Source: Fragilaria crotonensis
Lineage: Eukaryota > Bacillariophyta > Fragilariophyceae > Fragilariales > Fragilariaceae
NCBI GenBank assembly: GCA_022925895.1
Contig: JAKSYS010000796.1
Coordinates: forward strand, 1-24,700
Direction: 5' to 3'
DNA: 24,700 nucleotides
Shown: in pieces, positions 9,438-18,997 of the stretch
Layout of the letters: each line of letters begins with the position of its first letter
Position numbering within the stretch: the first letter of the stretch is position 1
Program-made: the position numbers and the translations under genes
The notes under the pieces: model-generated
The model's input: the letters and a program-made list of their open reading frames with translations, nothing else
Databases searched by the model: none
Told to the model about the DNA's origin: nothing

Positions 9438-10640
9438 GAATGCAGAAGCTGCGTGACACCAAAATCCCTAAGCAACGCCGGAAGCTTGCAGGATGGCAAC
9501 GCTTCACGAACGCGTCAAAGGGACAAATTTGGACGCCGTACACCACCAACAAAGCTCACCAAACAACACTGGAAGCTTGCAATTATGATGACGCTTGCTT
9601 CTTGAAGGCAGACACCAGCCAGTCCGAGCAGCAAGGAAATGCAGGTGCTGCATGACACCAAAATCCCCAAGCAACGCCGGAAGCTTGCAGGGATGGCAAC
9701 ACTTCACGAACGCGTCAAAGGGACAAATTTGGAGGCTGCGCAACACCAACAAAACTCACCAAACAACACTGGAAGCTTGCAATTATGATGACGCTTGCTT
9801 CTTGAAGGCAGACACCACCCAGTCCGAGCACCAAGGAAATGCAGATTCTGCGTGACACCAACAAATCCCAAGCAACGCCGGAAGCTTGCAGGGATGGCAA
9901 CACTTCACGAACGCGTCAAAGGGATAAATTTGGAGGCTGCGCAACACCAACAAAACTCACCGAACAACACTGGAAGCTCCCAATACTGATGACGCTACTA
10001 CTTGAAGGCAGACACCTGCCAGTCCGAGCAGCGAAGGAAGTGCAGATGCTGCGTGGCGCCAAAATCCCAAAGCAACGACGGAAGCTTGCAAGGATGGCAA
10101 CGCTTCACAAACGCAGTCAAGGGATCAATTTGGACGCCGCACAACAACAACAAAAATCACCAACAACACTGGAAGCTAGCAGATTATGATGAGACTTGCT
10201 TCTTCAAGGCAGACACCAGCCAGTCGAGCAGGAGTGCAGATGCTGCGTGACACCAAAATCCCCAAGCAACGCCGGAAGCTTGCAGGATGGCAACACTTCA
10301 CGAACGCGTCAAAGGGATAAATTCGGATGCTGCGCAACACCGACAAAACTCACCGAACAACACTGGAAGCTCCCAATACTGATGACGCTACTACTTGAAG
10401 GAAGACACCTGCCAGTCCGAGGAGCGAGTGAGGAAATGCAGATGCTGCGTGGCGCTGAACAAATCCCCAAGAAGCAACGGCGGAAGCTTGCAAGGATGGC
10501 AACGCTTCACGAACGCAGTCAATGGGATCAATTTAGTGGCCGCACAACAACAACAAAAACCACCACACAACACGGGAAGCTAGCAGAAATGACGACACTT
10601 CTCAAAGGCAGTTCAAGGAGCAGCGTACGGGCAGATACAG
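9438..10640. repeat. Tandem array inside the MULE, about 200-bp unit, six copies
   Basis: A unit carrying CTGCGTGACACCAAAATCCC, AGCAACGCCGGAAGCTTGCA, CTTCACGAACGCGTCAAAGG and AACACTGGAAGCT blocks repeats with landmarks near 9449, 9648, 9848, 10048, 10242 and 10445 (periods about 199, 200, 200, 194, 203 bp). Copies differ by small indels, so no frame stays open across the array and plus-strand translations (PKQRRKLARMATLHE...) shift repeatedly. It starts where the passenger gene's upstream region ends and stops about 310 bp before the right inverted repeat. It may serve as a subterminal spacer or binding array; no function is proven. Confidence 0.85.
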
Positions 10641-10949
10641 GATGAAACTCAGTTCGAGTTGTGATGTAATACCTGTCTTGTCCAGGTATCACTGTTGACT
10701 GGTGCTGCAGTTGTGCGCCTCGAATTCTATGATAAAATGAACACACAACGAAGCGAAGGAAAATCAGACATGTACCGATGGGATTGCCTTTTTCCGAAAT
10801 TTTGATTTGGTGTAAGATGAGTAGCGCACTTACATGTGTGAAGAATCATCTTTGCATACATATATGGGTGTTACATAGTTGACACATGAAATCAATTATT
10901 TCATTTAGAGACGGGGGTGCAAAAGGTCATTGACGAGGAGACTCGAAAG
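10641..10949. other. MULE right subterminal region, no gene seen
   Basis: This unique, AT-richer sequence lies between the tandem array and the right inverted repeat. I see no open frame of note and no repeat. It would be the natural place for the passenger gene's promoter only if transcription started beyond the tandem array. Confidence 0.5.
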
Positions 10950-11023
10950 GATGACGTCGCAGTGGATTCGGATTGGGTTAGCGCTATATTAGCGCATTAC
11001 TCGTTAGCGCATTAGGCACTCCC
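10950..11023 (-). repeat. MULE right terminal inverted repeat (74 bp)
   Basis: This is the reverse-complement partner of 2762-2836, ending CATTAGGCACTCCC at the outer edge. The innermost 30 or so bases (GATGACGTCGCAGTGGATTC and onward) match the left copy without mismatch. Confidence 0.93.
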
Positions 11024-11032
11024 AGTTGAAGG
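11024..11032. repeat. MULE target-site duplication, right copy (AGTTGAAGG)
   Basis: An exact second copy of the nine bases at 2753-2761, directly outside the right inverted repeat. Confidence 0.93.
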
Positions 11033-11139
11033 GATCCAGCACATTGGAATGGAATGGTTCAAAAACGTCAATCCAGTGAGTCGAACAGAAAGGATCACAT
11101 TTTTGAAGTGAGCTATTTTCATTGATTTATGCGTACATC
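11033..11139 (-). pseudogene. Candidate sliver of the retrotransposon tyrosine recombinase
   Basis: This 107-bp piece is trapped between the MULE and the TA-flanked element. The retrotransposon recombinase frame ends at the right edge of the TA-flanked element after GRTKIIRL. Skipping that element, the minus strand resumes here with codons for DVR and later SVRLTGLTF. These loosely resemble the segment that follows the catalytic Arg in DIRS-type recombinases, but stops occur and no single frame is open throughout. Position supports the assignment more than sequence does. Confidence 0.35.
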
Positions 11140-11141
11140 TA

Positions 11142-12605
11142 GTGTCTAAACGCCCGGGGGGTTATCTTTAATTAACGACAAAGCTGTCTTTTTTTAAAGA
11201 TGGCCATTTTCGTACGTTTTGCAAGACTGTCCATGTACGTTTCATACCATCCGCAACATGAAATTCGAGATCGACAATGGCGATTCGCCGTCGTCAATAG
11301 AATGATACATCAAGCCTAAGACTCATAAAGTAGCAATGGACATCTATTCATTATTCCCAGTAGCAGGACTCTATGTTGGTAGAAATGCATAACTTTCCTT
11401 TCTGGTGCAGAGAATGCATTTTGTTGTAGTGCACTCAAAAGCAAGTTTGCACCGAGAGCACATGCATGTTGTTCAACACTTGCAGGCTTGGCATTTGGCC
11501 CTGATAAAGGCTAATGGAAGTGATCTCACCATGTATTGTTCTTTTCCTTTACTTTGTTGAGTTAGATGACCCAATACTCGAGCTCTTGCAGTGGTGCAGA
11601 TCGGTCAATAATCGAGCGATTCAGCCTCGCCCACGGCATTGTTTATTGCCAAAGTTCAGCATTCACGGAATCCAATCTGCTGGTGTTGTTTATGAGTTCT
11701 TCAGCATGCAATTTGTAAAAAGGTCATCGTCCTCTCCGCCTGGAGCTTTTTTCGTCGTTGTCCGGTCCGCATTGACGGTAACCGAATTCGAGTCATTGAC
11801 CTCGTGACATTGCTATCTCACAACATTTCCCACCACAATATCTTCGTCAATGGCCTTCCTTGTTTCATGACTTAAGTCTTGAAGTTATAAGACGCGAGGA
11901 AAACGTCAAAGTACCATTGGTTTGAGCAGGACTGCTACGGAGCGAGACTTTTGGTGTTGCTTCCACGGCAACGACTGCACTCAGAAACGAACATCACCAT
12001 TTCTTTGGTTCAAAGATGCACAAGAAGAAGCTCAAGGATCATTTGTTGGACTCTAGCACGGTCAACACAAGTGCTACACAACAAAGGAAGTGAGAAATGG
12101 GATGATGATAAGATAGTGGCGCGCGATAAAAACGCCCGATAAATTTGTTATCACAACTCGACAACGAACAAAAGTTAGAGATTCACACCAGTGACATACC
12201 TCTCATTTAAAGGATGCTCGAGACCATTGCACTTCAGTGTTTTGCCTCAATCGAAATGGAAGATGATGAAGTCAATGTGTTAATTGAGGCCTCAAACGAC
12301 GTGATTTGGTGTGGCCTGCGTAGGTGATATACTATACATCCGGGTAAACCGTGTTATTTTTCCACCTAAAAAACTCGTGAAAAATTGGCTCCAGTTTTGC
12401 GTTCAACATCATACGTCAGGAACTGTCGCTGACTAAGATGCCCCCATTTGGCCCATGAGGTTTGACTCTATGCAGAACACGTTTGGCTTGTTAATTATGG
12501 TGTGCGAGGTAAAATGACGAAGTTGAGTAAGGGCCAAAATTGATCTTTAATTAAAGATTTCACCACTGGGAGATCTTTAATTAAAGATTTCGGGCGTTTA
12601 GACAC
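11142..12605. mobile_element. 1.46-kb inverted-repeat DNA element flanked by TA, non-autonomous
   Basis: The ends are GTGTCTAAACGCCCG at 11142-11156 and its exact reverse complement at 12591-12605. A second matched block follows inward (ATCTTTAATTAA at 11164-11175; ATCTTTAATTAAAGAT at 12573-12588). Both ends abut TA (11140-11141 and 12606-12607), the duplication expected for Tc1/mariner-type insertion, although a CTAG duplication is equally readable. The interior has no convincing transposase; the largest plus-strand frames (11514-11807, 11951-12142) have no recognisable motif. It lies inside the recombinase coding sequence of the minus-strand retrotransposon. Confidence 0.75.
12542..12591. 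repeat. Doubled 16-bp perfect palindrome at the right end of the TA element
   Basis: GATCTTTAATTAAAGATTTC occurs at 12542-12561 and again at 12572-12591, a 30-bp step. Each contains the perfect palindrome ATCTTTAATTAAAGAT. The left end of the element has only a partial copy (11164-11175). Paired subterminal sites like this may be transposase-binding sites. Confidence 0.7.
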
Positions 12606-15026
12606 TAGACGAATTATTTTGGTACGCCCAGGGTTCGGTGTGGATGTAAACTCGCAGGATCTCATCGCAAAGAAAAATCCCACAATTGCCAACTCAGCCG
12701 TGATGGCGAGGACGTTGTCGTGAGCTACTGGTCGGTCCGATTCGGCTGTCTCGAACATGGCCCGCAGTAGTTGCGGAGTTACCGCTCTCTGCTGTCGGGT
12801 TGGTGGGTCGACATTCTCGAAGGCTTTGAGTAGTTGTCGGACGAACGGGGGCAGGTGGGTTCCTCCCTTGACGTGCAGGGGGCTTTCCCGATATGGCCCC
12901 GAAACGCCGCTGCCAAGTGGCTTGCGGCGGATAGTGCCGACGCCCAGCGGTGACTCACGGACTCCTGTAATGCTCCCGTCTGGGGCCCATTTACTGGTGC
13001 GGTAGCATTGAAGGAAGGACTTGGTGACCAGGTCGCGCTCGATGTCGGGTAACAGAGCGAGGACGGGGTCACGACCGTATCCGACGTGGGCGCAGTACCC
13101 GATCCACCTTCGCCAGACTCGGTCGTAGGTCCTCGTGCCTTCCTTCCTGACAGCTGTCAAGGATGATGCTGCGATTTGCAGCACGTGCGAAATCCAGGAG
13201 AGCATCTCGTCCGGCAGTTGATGGATCTGAAAGTTGGCGGGAATCTGGTTGGACAGGGGTGAGAGATGGAATCGCTCGGTGAGTATATTGTTGGGTGGAT
13301 CATCAAATGCCAAGGGGTGACGCTTCCCCCGCGACTCGCCGACGAAGGATAGGAGATCCGCGACGACATTTAGTTCGCCTTTGACGTGTTGCGTTCCCAG
13401 GCAGCAGTCATGGTCCATCAACAGACTTGCGATGTGTCGCGCCACGATGAGGTGTGCCGTGTGGGCGGGCCATTCCGGGTTTAGGCGCGATGTGTTGTGC
13501 AGCCATCCGATTGCAGAGGTGTTGTCGCCGATGGCGAGTATGCAGTCCTGGTCGGATCCGGGACGGACACACTCAAGCCAGATGTTGACTGCCATTCCGA
13601 TAAACTCCAGTAGGTTATTTATTCTGGCATTCCCTCGTAATAGACTGTCTACTGGTATTTGGATCCGCCAGGCGTAGCCGTCTAGGTTGTACCCGCCAAT
13701 CCCGAAGGGGCAGGCATCTGACCAACATATCCGGTTAGGCTGTCGGGTCACCAGCAAGTTTAGTGATACGCCGCGGTGGGCTTTTGATAGTATGGCCTTC
13801 CAAAGTACCAGGTCCTCAAGTTCCTCCGTAGTTAGTGTGACAACTCCACGTTTCGTATTCCGGTACCGTGGCTCGATACGGTGGCGGAGCCGGGTGAGGA
13901 AGTGTCGCGCAGTGGGCAGCACATGGGACGTATGGTTAAGGCGTCCGATGAGTTGTTCCAGAGAGACGAACCGACAATTATTGGACAGGAGGGTGGTTTC
14001 GATGTCCTGAGTCCAAGCGTCATACTTGTCCTTAGGTAGCGAGAGTAGTAGCCGTCGGGTGTCCAGGTTCCACCCCAGTACCGTTTGGGACTCGGCGGGG
14101 CTGCCCTCTGCGATCAATTTTGGCTGGGACAGTATAGCTCTCCGTGGTAGTGGTTCCTGGTCGTCGCCAGCGTGGGGCCTGCTTGTGACGTGCATCGCTA
14201 GAGGTACCACATGGGGCTGACGGTTGCAATTATCCGGGGTGTCCAGGAAGACATTGATGAGGTCATCAATGAACCCATCCACACGGCACTCCCCTCGGCC
14301 TTCCGTGGCAACGATGACCGCCATACGGCGCGCACCTGCGATTGGGATTGCTGCGTCCATGCGTATGGGTGCCGGCACCGTCGGTTGGGCTGGGCTATGT
14401 AGTGCGGCGGGGTCCCAGTTCTGGCATAGGCTTATCTCATTGGCCAGGTCCGTTACAATTTCCGAGAACATGCACCACGTGGGTGGGTTAGGTGACCCTC
14501 CGAATGTCAGGCGCAGTGACAGATAGGCAAATGGCTCTTGGATGGCTATTGTCTGCGTGGCCGCGCTGGCGCTGTGTGCGATGCGCCGGTAGGCATCGCT
14601 GTAGTCGTACTTCGCGATGAGTATCCGGGTGTGAGGGTTCCGCCAACGCAGTGCCACGACAAAGTGGATTATCCGGGGCAGGCACCATCCATATATCATT
14701 TCGGTGTATGCAGTCATGTCTATCCTTTTATTTATAGACCGCGGGGGTCCCGTTTTTGAGCTGCAAAATGTCAGGTCCTGGGTCAAACGGTACTTGATGA
14801 CCCTTTCCCCATTCTCGTTGATTGTCCATTGGCTGGCCAGTCCCAAGGGTTGTATTCCCGCGTTTGGGATGAGTCGGACGGTAGAGATAGGGAGTGGTAT
14901 GGTGAAACCGTGAACGACGTCCTTGTCCAGTAACTTGACACCTGTTCGGGTAAGGCTTGGGCGGACTGGTGGTTCCCTCGTTCCAGTATAGCGAGCATCT
15001 CCTTTCGCTGTGTTTCGGTGTCCAAC
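12606..15026 (-). pseudogene. DIRS/Ngaro-type retrotransposon pol: reverse transcriptase, RNase H, truncated tyrosine recombinase
   Basis: The frame is open from about 15026 leftwards and runs on to 12495 only by reading through the TA-flanked element. Numbering from 14846, the RT has motif A in YDYSDAY (D81, D84), motif B in TFGGSPNPPTW (114-124) and motif C FIDD (192-195). RNase H has D377 (CWSDA), E414 (NLLEF), D441 (IGDNTSAI) and D497 (NVVADLLS). A tyrosine recombinase begins near residue 570 (TRTYDRVWRRWIGYC) and includes its first catalytic Arg, R729, in FFFAMRSCEF. The HxxR and Tyr boxes are missing because the coding sequence is split after GRTKIIRL at 12606. No protease or DDE integrase is present, as expected for tyrosine-recombinase retrotransposons. 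The region is clearly GC-richer than its surroundings. Confidence 0.9.
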
Positions 15027-15962
15027 TCACGTGAACACATAGCGCATCCCATGGTTGATCACTTCCTCCAGAGAGTTGAAGTTGGGGTGGCGACCGAGTA
15101 GGGGGCGTAACAGCGCCGTCGGCCGAAATTCAGAACCGTAGCCCAGCGTGGTTTTGCTGTACTCGTGAATGAGTTTTCCCAGGTCATAGTTCTACAACTT
15201 GAGGGTTTCAGCATTCTCCTGCGCTGCCTCGACCGTGCTTGCGAAGACGATGGGTGGGCGGTCCGGTGTCTCCGGGGTGGACCTTGCGATGCTGGATATG
15301 GCTGCCAAGAACCAGGCAGGTGGGTCAAATGTGTCGTCGGGGCCAAGGACTGGCGGCGGGAAGAACGTTGTGGGGTCGGCGTCAAGGTAACGCTTTGTTT
15401 TCGTCCGCTTGAACAGGTTGATTTCGCACGCACTCGACGTTGACTCACCTACTGCCACCTCTGCGTCGCTGGCGTTTATCGTCGACAACCTCTCCATGTT
15501 TCGTTCTCGGCGTCGGGCTCTGAGGCGGGCAGCGACGTGCTCCGACGACTCAATCGATGCTGATTGCGTGGTGTTTGCCGGTGATGCTGATGGGGCACCT
15601 TGCTGTCCTTTTCGGATGTTGGTAGGGTGTTCCTGGCCTGCGCTCGGCCACGCCGGGTGAGAAGTTGGGATGCCTCTCTGGGTTGCTGGCGGGATTGCTA
15701 CTTCGGGCGTGGGGATTTCTTGTCGTTCACCCCAGGTCCTTTTTGCTCGCCCGGTTTTGGTACTAAGGGGGTCCTGTTCGGTCCCCCTATTCCCAGGGAC
15801 AGTTGGGATGCCGTACCATGTTACTCGGAACGACTGTGCCGCTCCTTCGTGTTCGCGAAGGGGTTGCGGGTCGGCTGAGTGGTCGGTGCCCCCTTGTGAC
15901 CGTTTGTTGTGGTCACTAGGGTTGTCGGCGCCTGCGTTTGTTTTCCCTAGTGACCCTGCCAA
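15027..15962 (-). pseudogene. Retrotransposon pol N-terminal region, with in-frame stops and compensating frameshifts
   Basis: From 15962 to 15195 the frame encodes a low-complexity, polar linker ending FASTVEAAQENAETLKL and stopped by TAG at 15192-15194. The same frame continues as a conserved-looking pre-RT block (NYDLGKLIHEYSKTTLGYGSEFRP) to a TGA at 15027-15029. Just before that stop the protein shifts into another frame (RELDTETQRKEMLAILERGNHQSA), then shifts back near 14950 into the RT frame (LLDKDVVHGFTIPLP). It therefore holds at least one nonsense mutation and two indels that cancel out. It lies directly after gag in the same frame. Confidence 0.75.
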
Positions 15963-18151
15963 TCAGGGGGTGGCTGGGTCTGATGCGTAAACTTCCCGGA
16001 ACATTTTGTCAATCGTTTCCTGCTCCTCCTTTTTCATGTCGTCGAAATTAACGTGCGCTAGCGCGCAGCCCATTGAACACTTTCCGACGGCTTGGTAGCG
16101 GACGCAGAGTTGGACGGGTGACGCTTTTCGGTTGAGCTTGGTGAGGCGGGCATCGGCGAAGCGGGGCCAGTTGAGTAGCCCTGGCATGCGGCCGGGAAAG
16201 TAACTAAGGTAGTCGGTGCTGCCGTTGGGAGGTCGCCAAGAGGACCGCACACTGGGGTTGGTGTGGCTGGCAGAGGGTGTCTTGGTGGCCGCTGGCTTTT
16301 CGGCGGCGGTTGTTTCACCGGTGGCCGGCGCGGTTTTGGTAGCGGCTTTCTGTTTCTTTTTGCTTTGTTTGTTTGGGTCGCTGTTTGTGGGAGAAGCCAT
16401 TGTGGGGCTGCGTTTCTCCCCACTGCTACCCGTTTTGGCATCCTTGCCCCCAGTACTCGTCCCTTTCTGGTTCAGGAGAACCCTTGGTAGCATAACCCGT
16501 AGGTCTAGCCCCTCCTCCACTGCCTCCATTAGTTCGCGGGCCTTGCCTGTAAGATATTTGGTGTACCTTCGGTCGCAAAGTTTGTCCATTTGGTCATCCT
16601 GTCCAACAGCATCTGTATTGGTTTGTCGATGCTGTAGCAGAACTTTGCGCCAAAGTTGGGTTCTGTATTAAATCGCTCATGTAACTGTATGGTAATGTTG
16701 TCCCATCGGGTTGGTTCCAGTATGTTTTAATCCCTTTTGCTACAATCGAGTCCTTACACGTCAGCAGTTCCAACATGTCTCGCATCGTTTTGAGCTGGAT
16801 GTGAAGGTCATATGGGTTCTCAGGGGCAAAGTAACCCTGCTTTGTGTAGTACGCTATCGTGGCCTCGTCCACACCATGCCGAAGTAATCCCGCATAGTGG
16901 CAGAATCTCCGTCAAACGCCTTTCCGCTAACGTCAAGTGCCTTCGGGAAGAACATGAATACCGTAAAACCCCCTGGGTTGGACTTGTTCGAATCGAGGGA
17001 GAGGAACCCATTGGATAGGAATCTGTGACATCCGCCTTCTGAGAACGTTCCCAGCCAATTTCTTGTCTCCGCCTTCAGGAGCGCCACGGCCTTCTGCGGC
17101 GTTTTGGAGCGGGTGAGTCCTTTCATAAACTCCGTCATCAGCGGATCCGTCATCATGTCGTTTGTGCATAGGTCGGTGAACAGTTTCCTCTGCGGTGGGC
17201 CCATAGTCCGGAAGAGGGAGCTCTCTGCTTCCTTCTTGGACCGGTCTGCTTCCTGACTCTCGTGCATCCTGTTGAGGGCGAGTACAACTGACGCCAGAGC
17301 AAGGTTGTCCGCTCCTCGTCCTCGGTCCCTTTCCGCCGGGTCACGATCAGGGGTGACGAGCGGTCCCCCTTGTCCGATCTTTCCTTTAATTCGGCGGAGG
17401 GTCCCATTAAGGCGAACGTCGTCCGGAACGTCCTCGAGAGTGATCGGGGTTAGACCTTGATTTTCGGACGCCCAGAGCATCGCGAGGAGGGTCTCCATTC
17501 CCAGTGCTTCCGTCCTTTTGGTGTTCGCCAGGGGTGCTTCGTCCTCGTCATCGGCTTCGAGCCACGAGATTATGTCAAAGGCGAGCTTCTTGGCGCTGAC
17601 CGTCTTGTTTCCACTGGCAATATGGAAAACTTCGGGTGTGAGAAGGATGTGGTTGGGTTTGTTGGTGAGGATCCGTTACCTTCGGAAGGCAGGCTCTTGA
17701 ACGCCTCCGCAGTCTCAGCGCCTAACATACGATCCAGACTAGGGCAGGGCTTTGTTTCCTCTGTTCTGCGGGGTCCCGTCTCGCTCTTGATCTGGATGAC
17801 GGCCTCGTCGCGAGGTAACATTTTGAAAGAGACACTATCGCTGAGGTTTCCCTGGAGGAATACCAGGTGAAACCCTTCGCTGGTGTTTGTCCCGAAGCCG
17901 TGGTGGAGGATGTGTACTTTCCCCGGGCGGCCAGGCACCAGGATCATGTTGGCGTAGTTGCTCCCGACAATGGAGTCAGTGAGGCGCCCCGGGTCCCTGA
18001 GGTGCTCCACGGACTTGGACGTCATCTCGGCCATTTTTCCGTTGAAGAGCTCCTCGATATCTCCTCCGTCGCTCTTATTCCGCTGATAAAACTCGTCCCA
18101 GCTGGCTGGGGCGGTAACGACGTCATCGGTAGCAGTAGCGGCAGTAGCCAT
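15963..18151 (-). pseudogene. DIRS/Ngaro-type retrotransposon gag, frameshifted
   Basis: The probable start is the ATG at 18151 (MATAATATDDVVTAPASWDEFYQ). The protein then moves between frames: 18151 to about 17650, about 17650 to 16870 (NHILLTPEVFHIASGNKTVSAK...), 16872 to about 16680 after an extra TG near 16870 (FGMV then DEATIAYYTKQGYFAPEN), a short third frame (EPNFGAKFCYSIDKPIQMLL), and finally 16589-15963. The C-terminus has LCVRYQAVGKCSMGCALAHVN, a C-x8-C-x3-C-x3-H finger like those in gag of this group. The expected role is RNA packaging and particle assembly. Gag stops with TGA at 15963-15965 and pol follows in the same frame. Confidence 0.8.
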
Positions 18152-18724
18152 TGAATGTTTTAAAGTTAGCTTAGCTAAGAGTAGGTTGAGCGGGTTGATC
18201 GGGCACCACCAACCTAGTTTGGTTAGAAGTGTGCCTGTCGTATCGCTGATTCCGGTTCGTACTTTCTCGTTTCGTGTAGGATGTCGTGTAGGAATTCATC
18301 GGCCGAAGGTAATCGGTCGTTGTCATCAATAGTTTTGGATGCTGTCGGGTCCACCCGATTGAGGGGTCTTGGGCCGATGCTTTGGTCCTCTCCCGATTCT
18401 ACTCGTTCCGGAATGTACTGTACCGTCGTTTTCTCCCGCTGTCGCTTTGCAGACCTGGTAAACAATATAATTTGCATATGAGTTCAGCAAAAGTATTCAG
18501 TATTGGTGTTTAATACTGGTCGTACTGTCTACTGTACTACCGGTAGGTCATTATATCGATCCGGACTTGTTGCATGAGCCGAGGGACTTAACCACTCCAA
18601 CTCAGCATGCCACGTACGAGCTCTCTGAACTCGGAGCTCGAGGCTTATGCTTATATGTGGGTCCTTCGCCAGTTTATGTTAACGTTATAAATTGTTGCGA
18701 CCTGTTCGGGGAGATCTTTACTTC
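18152..18724 (-). other. Presumed 5' leader of the retrotransposon; small ORF 18223-18477
   Basis: This is the region upstream of gag. It holds one ATG-started minus-strand open frame at 18477-18223 (84 codons, MQIILFTRSAKRQREKTTVQY...) with no family I recognise. TATA-like runs lie just upstream on the minus strand (near 18460-18475 and 18553-18560), and a short inverted repeat CAGTATTGG/TAATACTGG lies at about 18499-18519. I could not find the terminal repeat of the retrotransposon, so its true 5' end is not defined. Confidence 0.35.
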
Positions 18725-18886
18725 CCCTAAGGGGGGCGGGGTTCAAACTAGATAAATTTTATTCGTGAATGATTTCATTTACTTGATACCACGGGAGGGA
18801 CTTCTATTTAGGAAGATGTACCACGGGAGGGATTTTCCTTGCCATGGGAGGGACTTTTTACTTAAGGACAAATACCACGGGAGGTA
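18725..18886 (+). promoter_or_regulatory. Iteron module 1: CCCTAAGG box plus four phased TACCACGGGAGGGA iterons
   Basis: The box at 18725 reads CCCTAA, six G's, CGGGGTTCAAACTAGATAA. The first iteron begins 62 bp after the box start. Iterons lie at 18787-18800, 18819-18832, 18840-18853 (variant TGCCATGGGAGGGA) and 18873-18886 (ending GGTA); start-to-start steps are 32, 21 and 33 bp. An inverted, weaker copy (TACCTCCCTTGTAGTA) lies at 18907-18922. The helicase-like gene starts about 75 bp further on. Steps near whole helical turns suggest a protein array bound to one DNA face. I interpret this as the left terminus and regulatory region of an uncharacterised element. Confidence 0.75.
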
Positions 18887-18997
18887 TGGAATTCATCACA
18901 CTCTCTACCTCCCTTGTAGTATGAAAATCCGTGCGCCAATTTTCAAATGAAAGCCATATCATTCATCCCTCAACTCCATTGTCCACCACAACAAACC

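Larger units (their letters stand above)
2762..11023 (+). mobile_element. Complete Mutator-like (MULE) DNA transposon, 8,262 bp, with passenger gene
   Basis: Boundaries are set by inverted repeats of 75 bp (left) and 74 bp (right) beginning GGGAATGCC and, read inward from the right end, GGGAGTGCC. They are flanked by perfect 9-bp direct duplications. Inside are a plus-strand transposase (3064-6322) with the MULE DDE core and a SWIM zinc finger, a convergent minus-strand passenger gene (about 9282-6349), a 200-bp tandem array (9438-10640) and a short subterminal segment. Near-identical inverted repeats and a perfect target duplication indicate fairly recent insertion, yet both genes are broken in this copy. 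It may therefore have moved as a non-autonomous copy, or some breaks may be assembly errors. Confidence 0.92.

Noticed and set aside
9440..10645. Plus-strand open frames rich in PKQRRKLARMATLHE in the MULE array
   Set aside because: They shift frame from unit to unit with the 194-203 bp periods and have no upstream gene. Treated as repeat by-products.
11514..11807. 97-codon plus-strand frame inside the TA-flanked element as a transposase
   Set aside because: No DDE signature, helix-turn-helix or other recognisable motif, and too short for a Tc1/mariner-type transposase.
12495..12605. Residues after GRTKIIRL as the genuine C-terminus of the recombinase
   Set aside because: They are encoded by the inverted repeat and palindromes of the TA-flanked element, so the open frame continues there by chance.
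12757..16671. Many plus-strand open frames opposite the retrotransposon
   Set aside because: They are antisense shadows of GC-rich coding sequence; the minus strand has clear RT, RNase H and recombinase motifs.
18787..18886. Reading the iterons as a CRISPR or as an ordinary minisatellite
   Set aside because: Steps alternate 32/21/33 and are preserved in three separate modules along with homologous spacers, which fits a fixed protein-binding array better than a tandem repeat.
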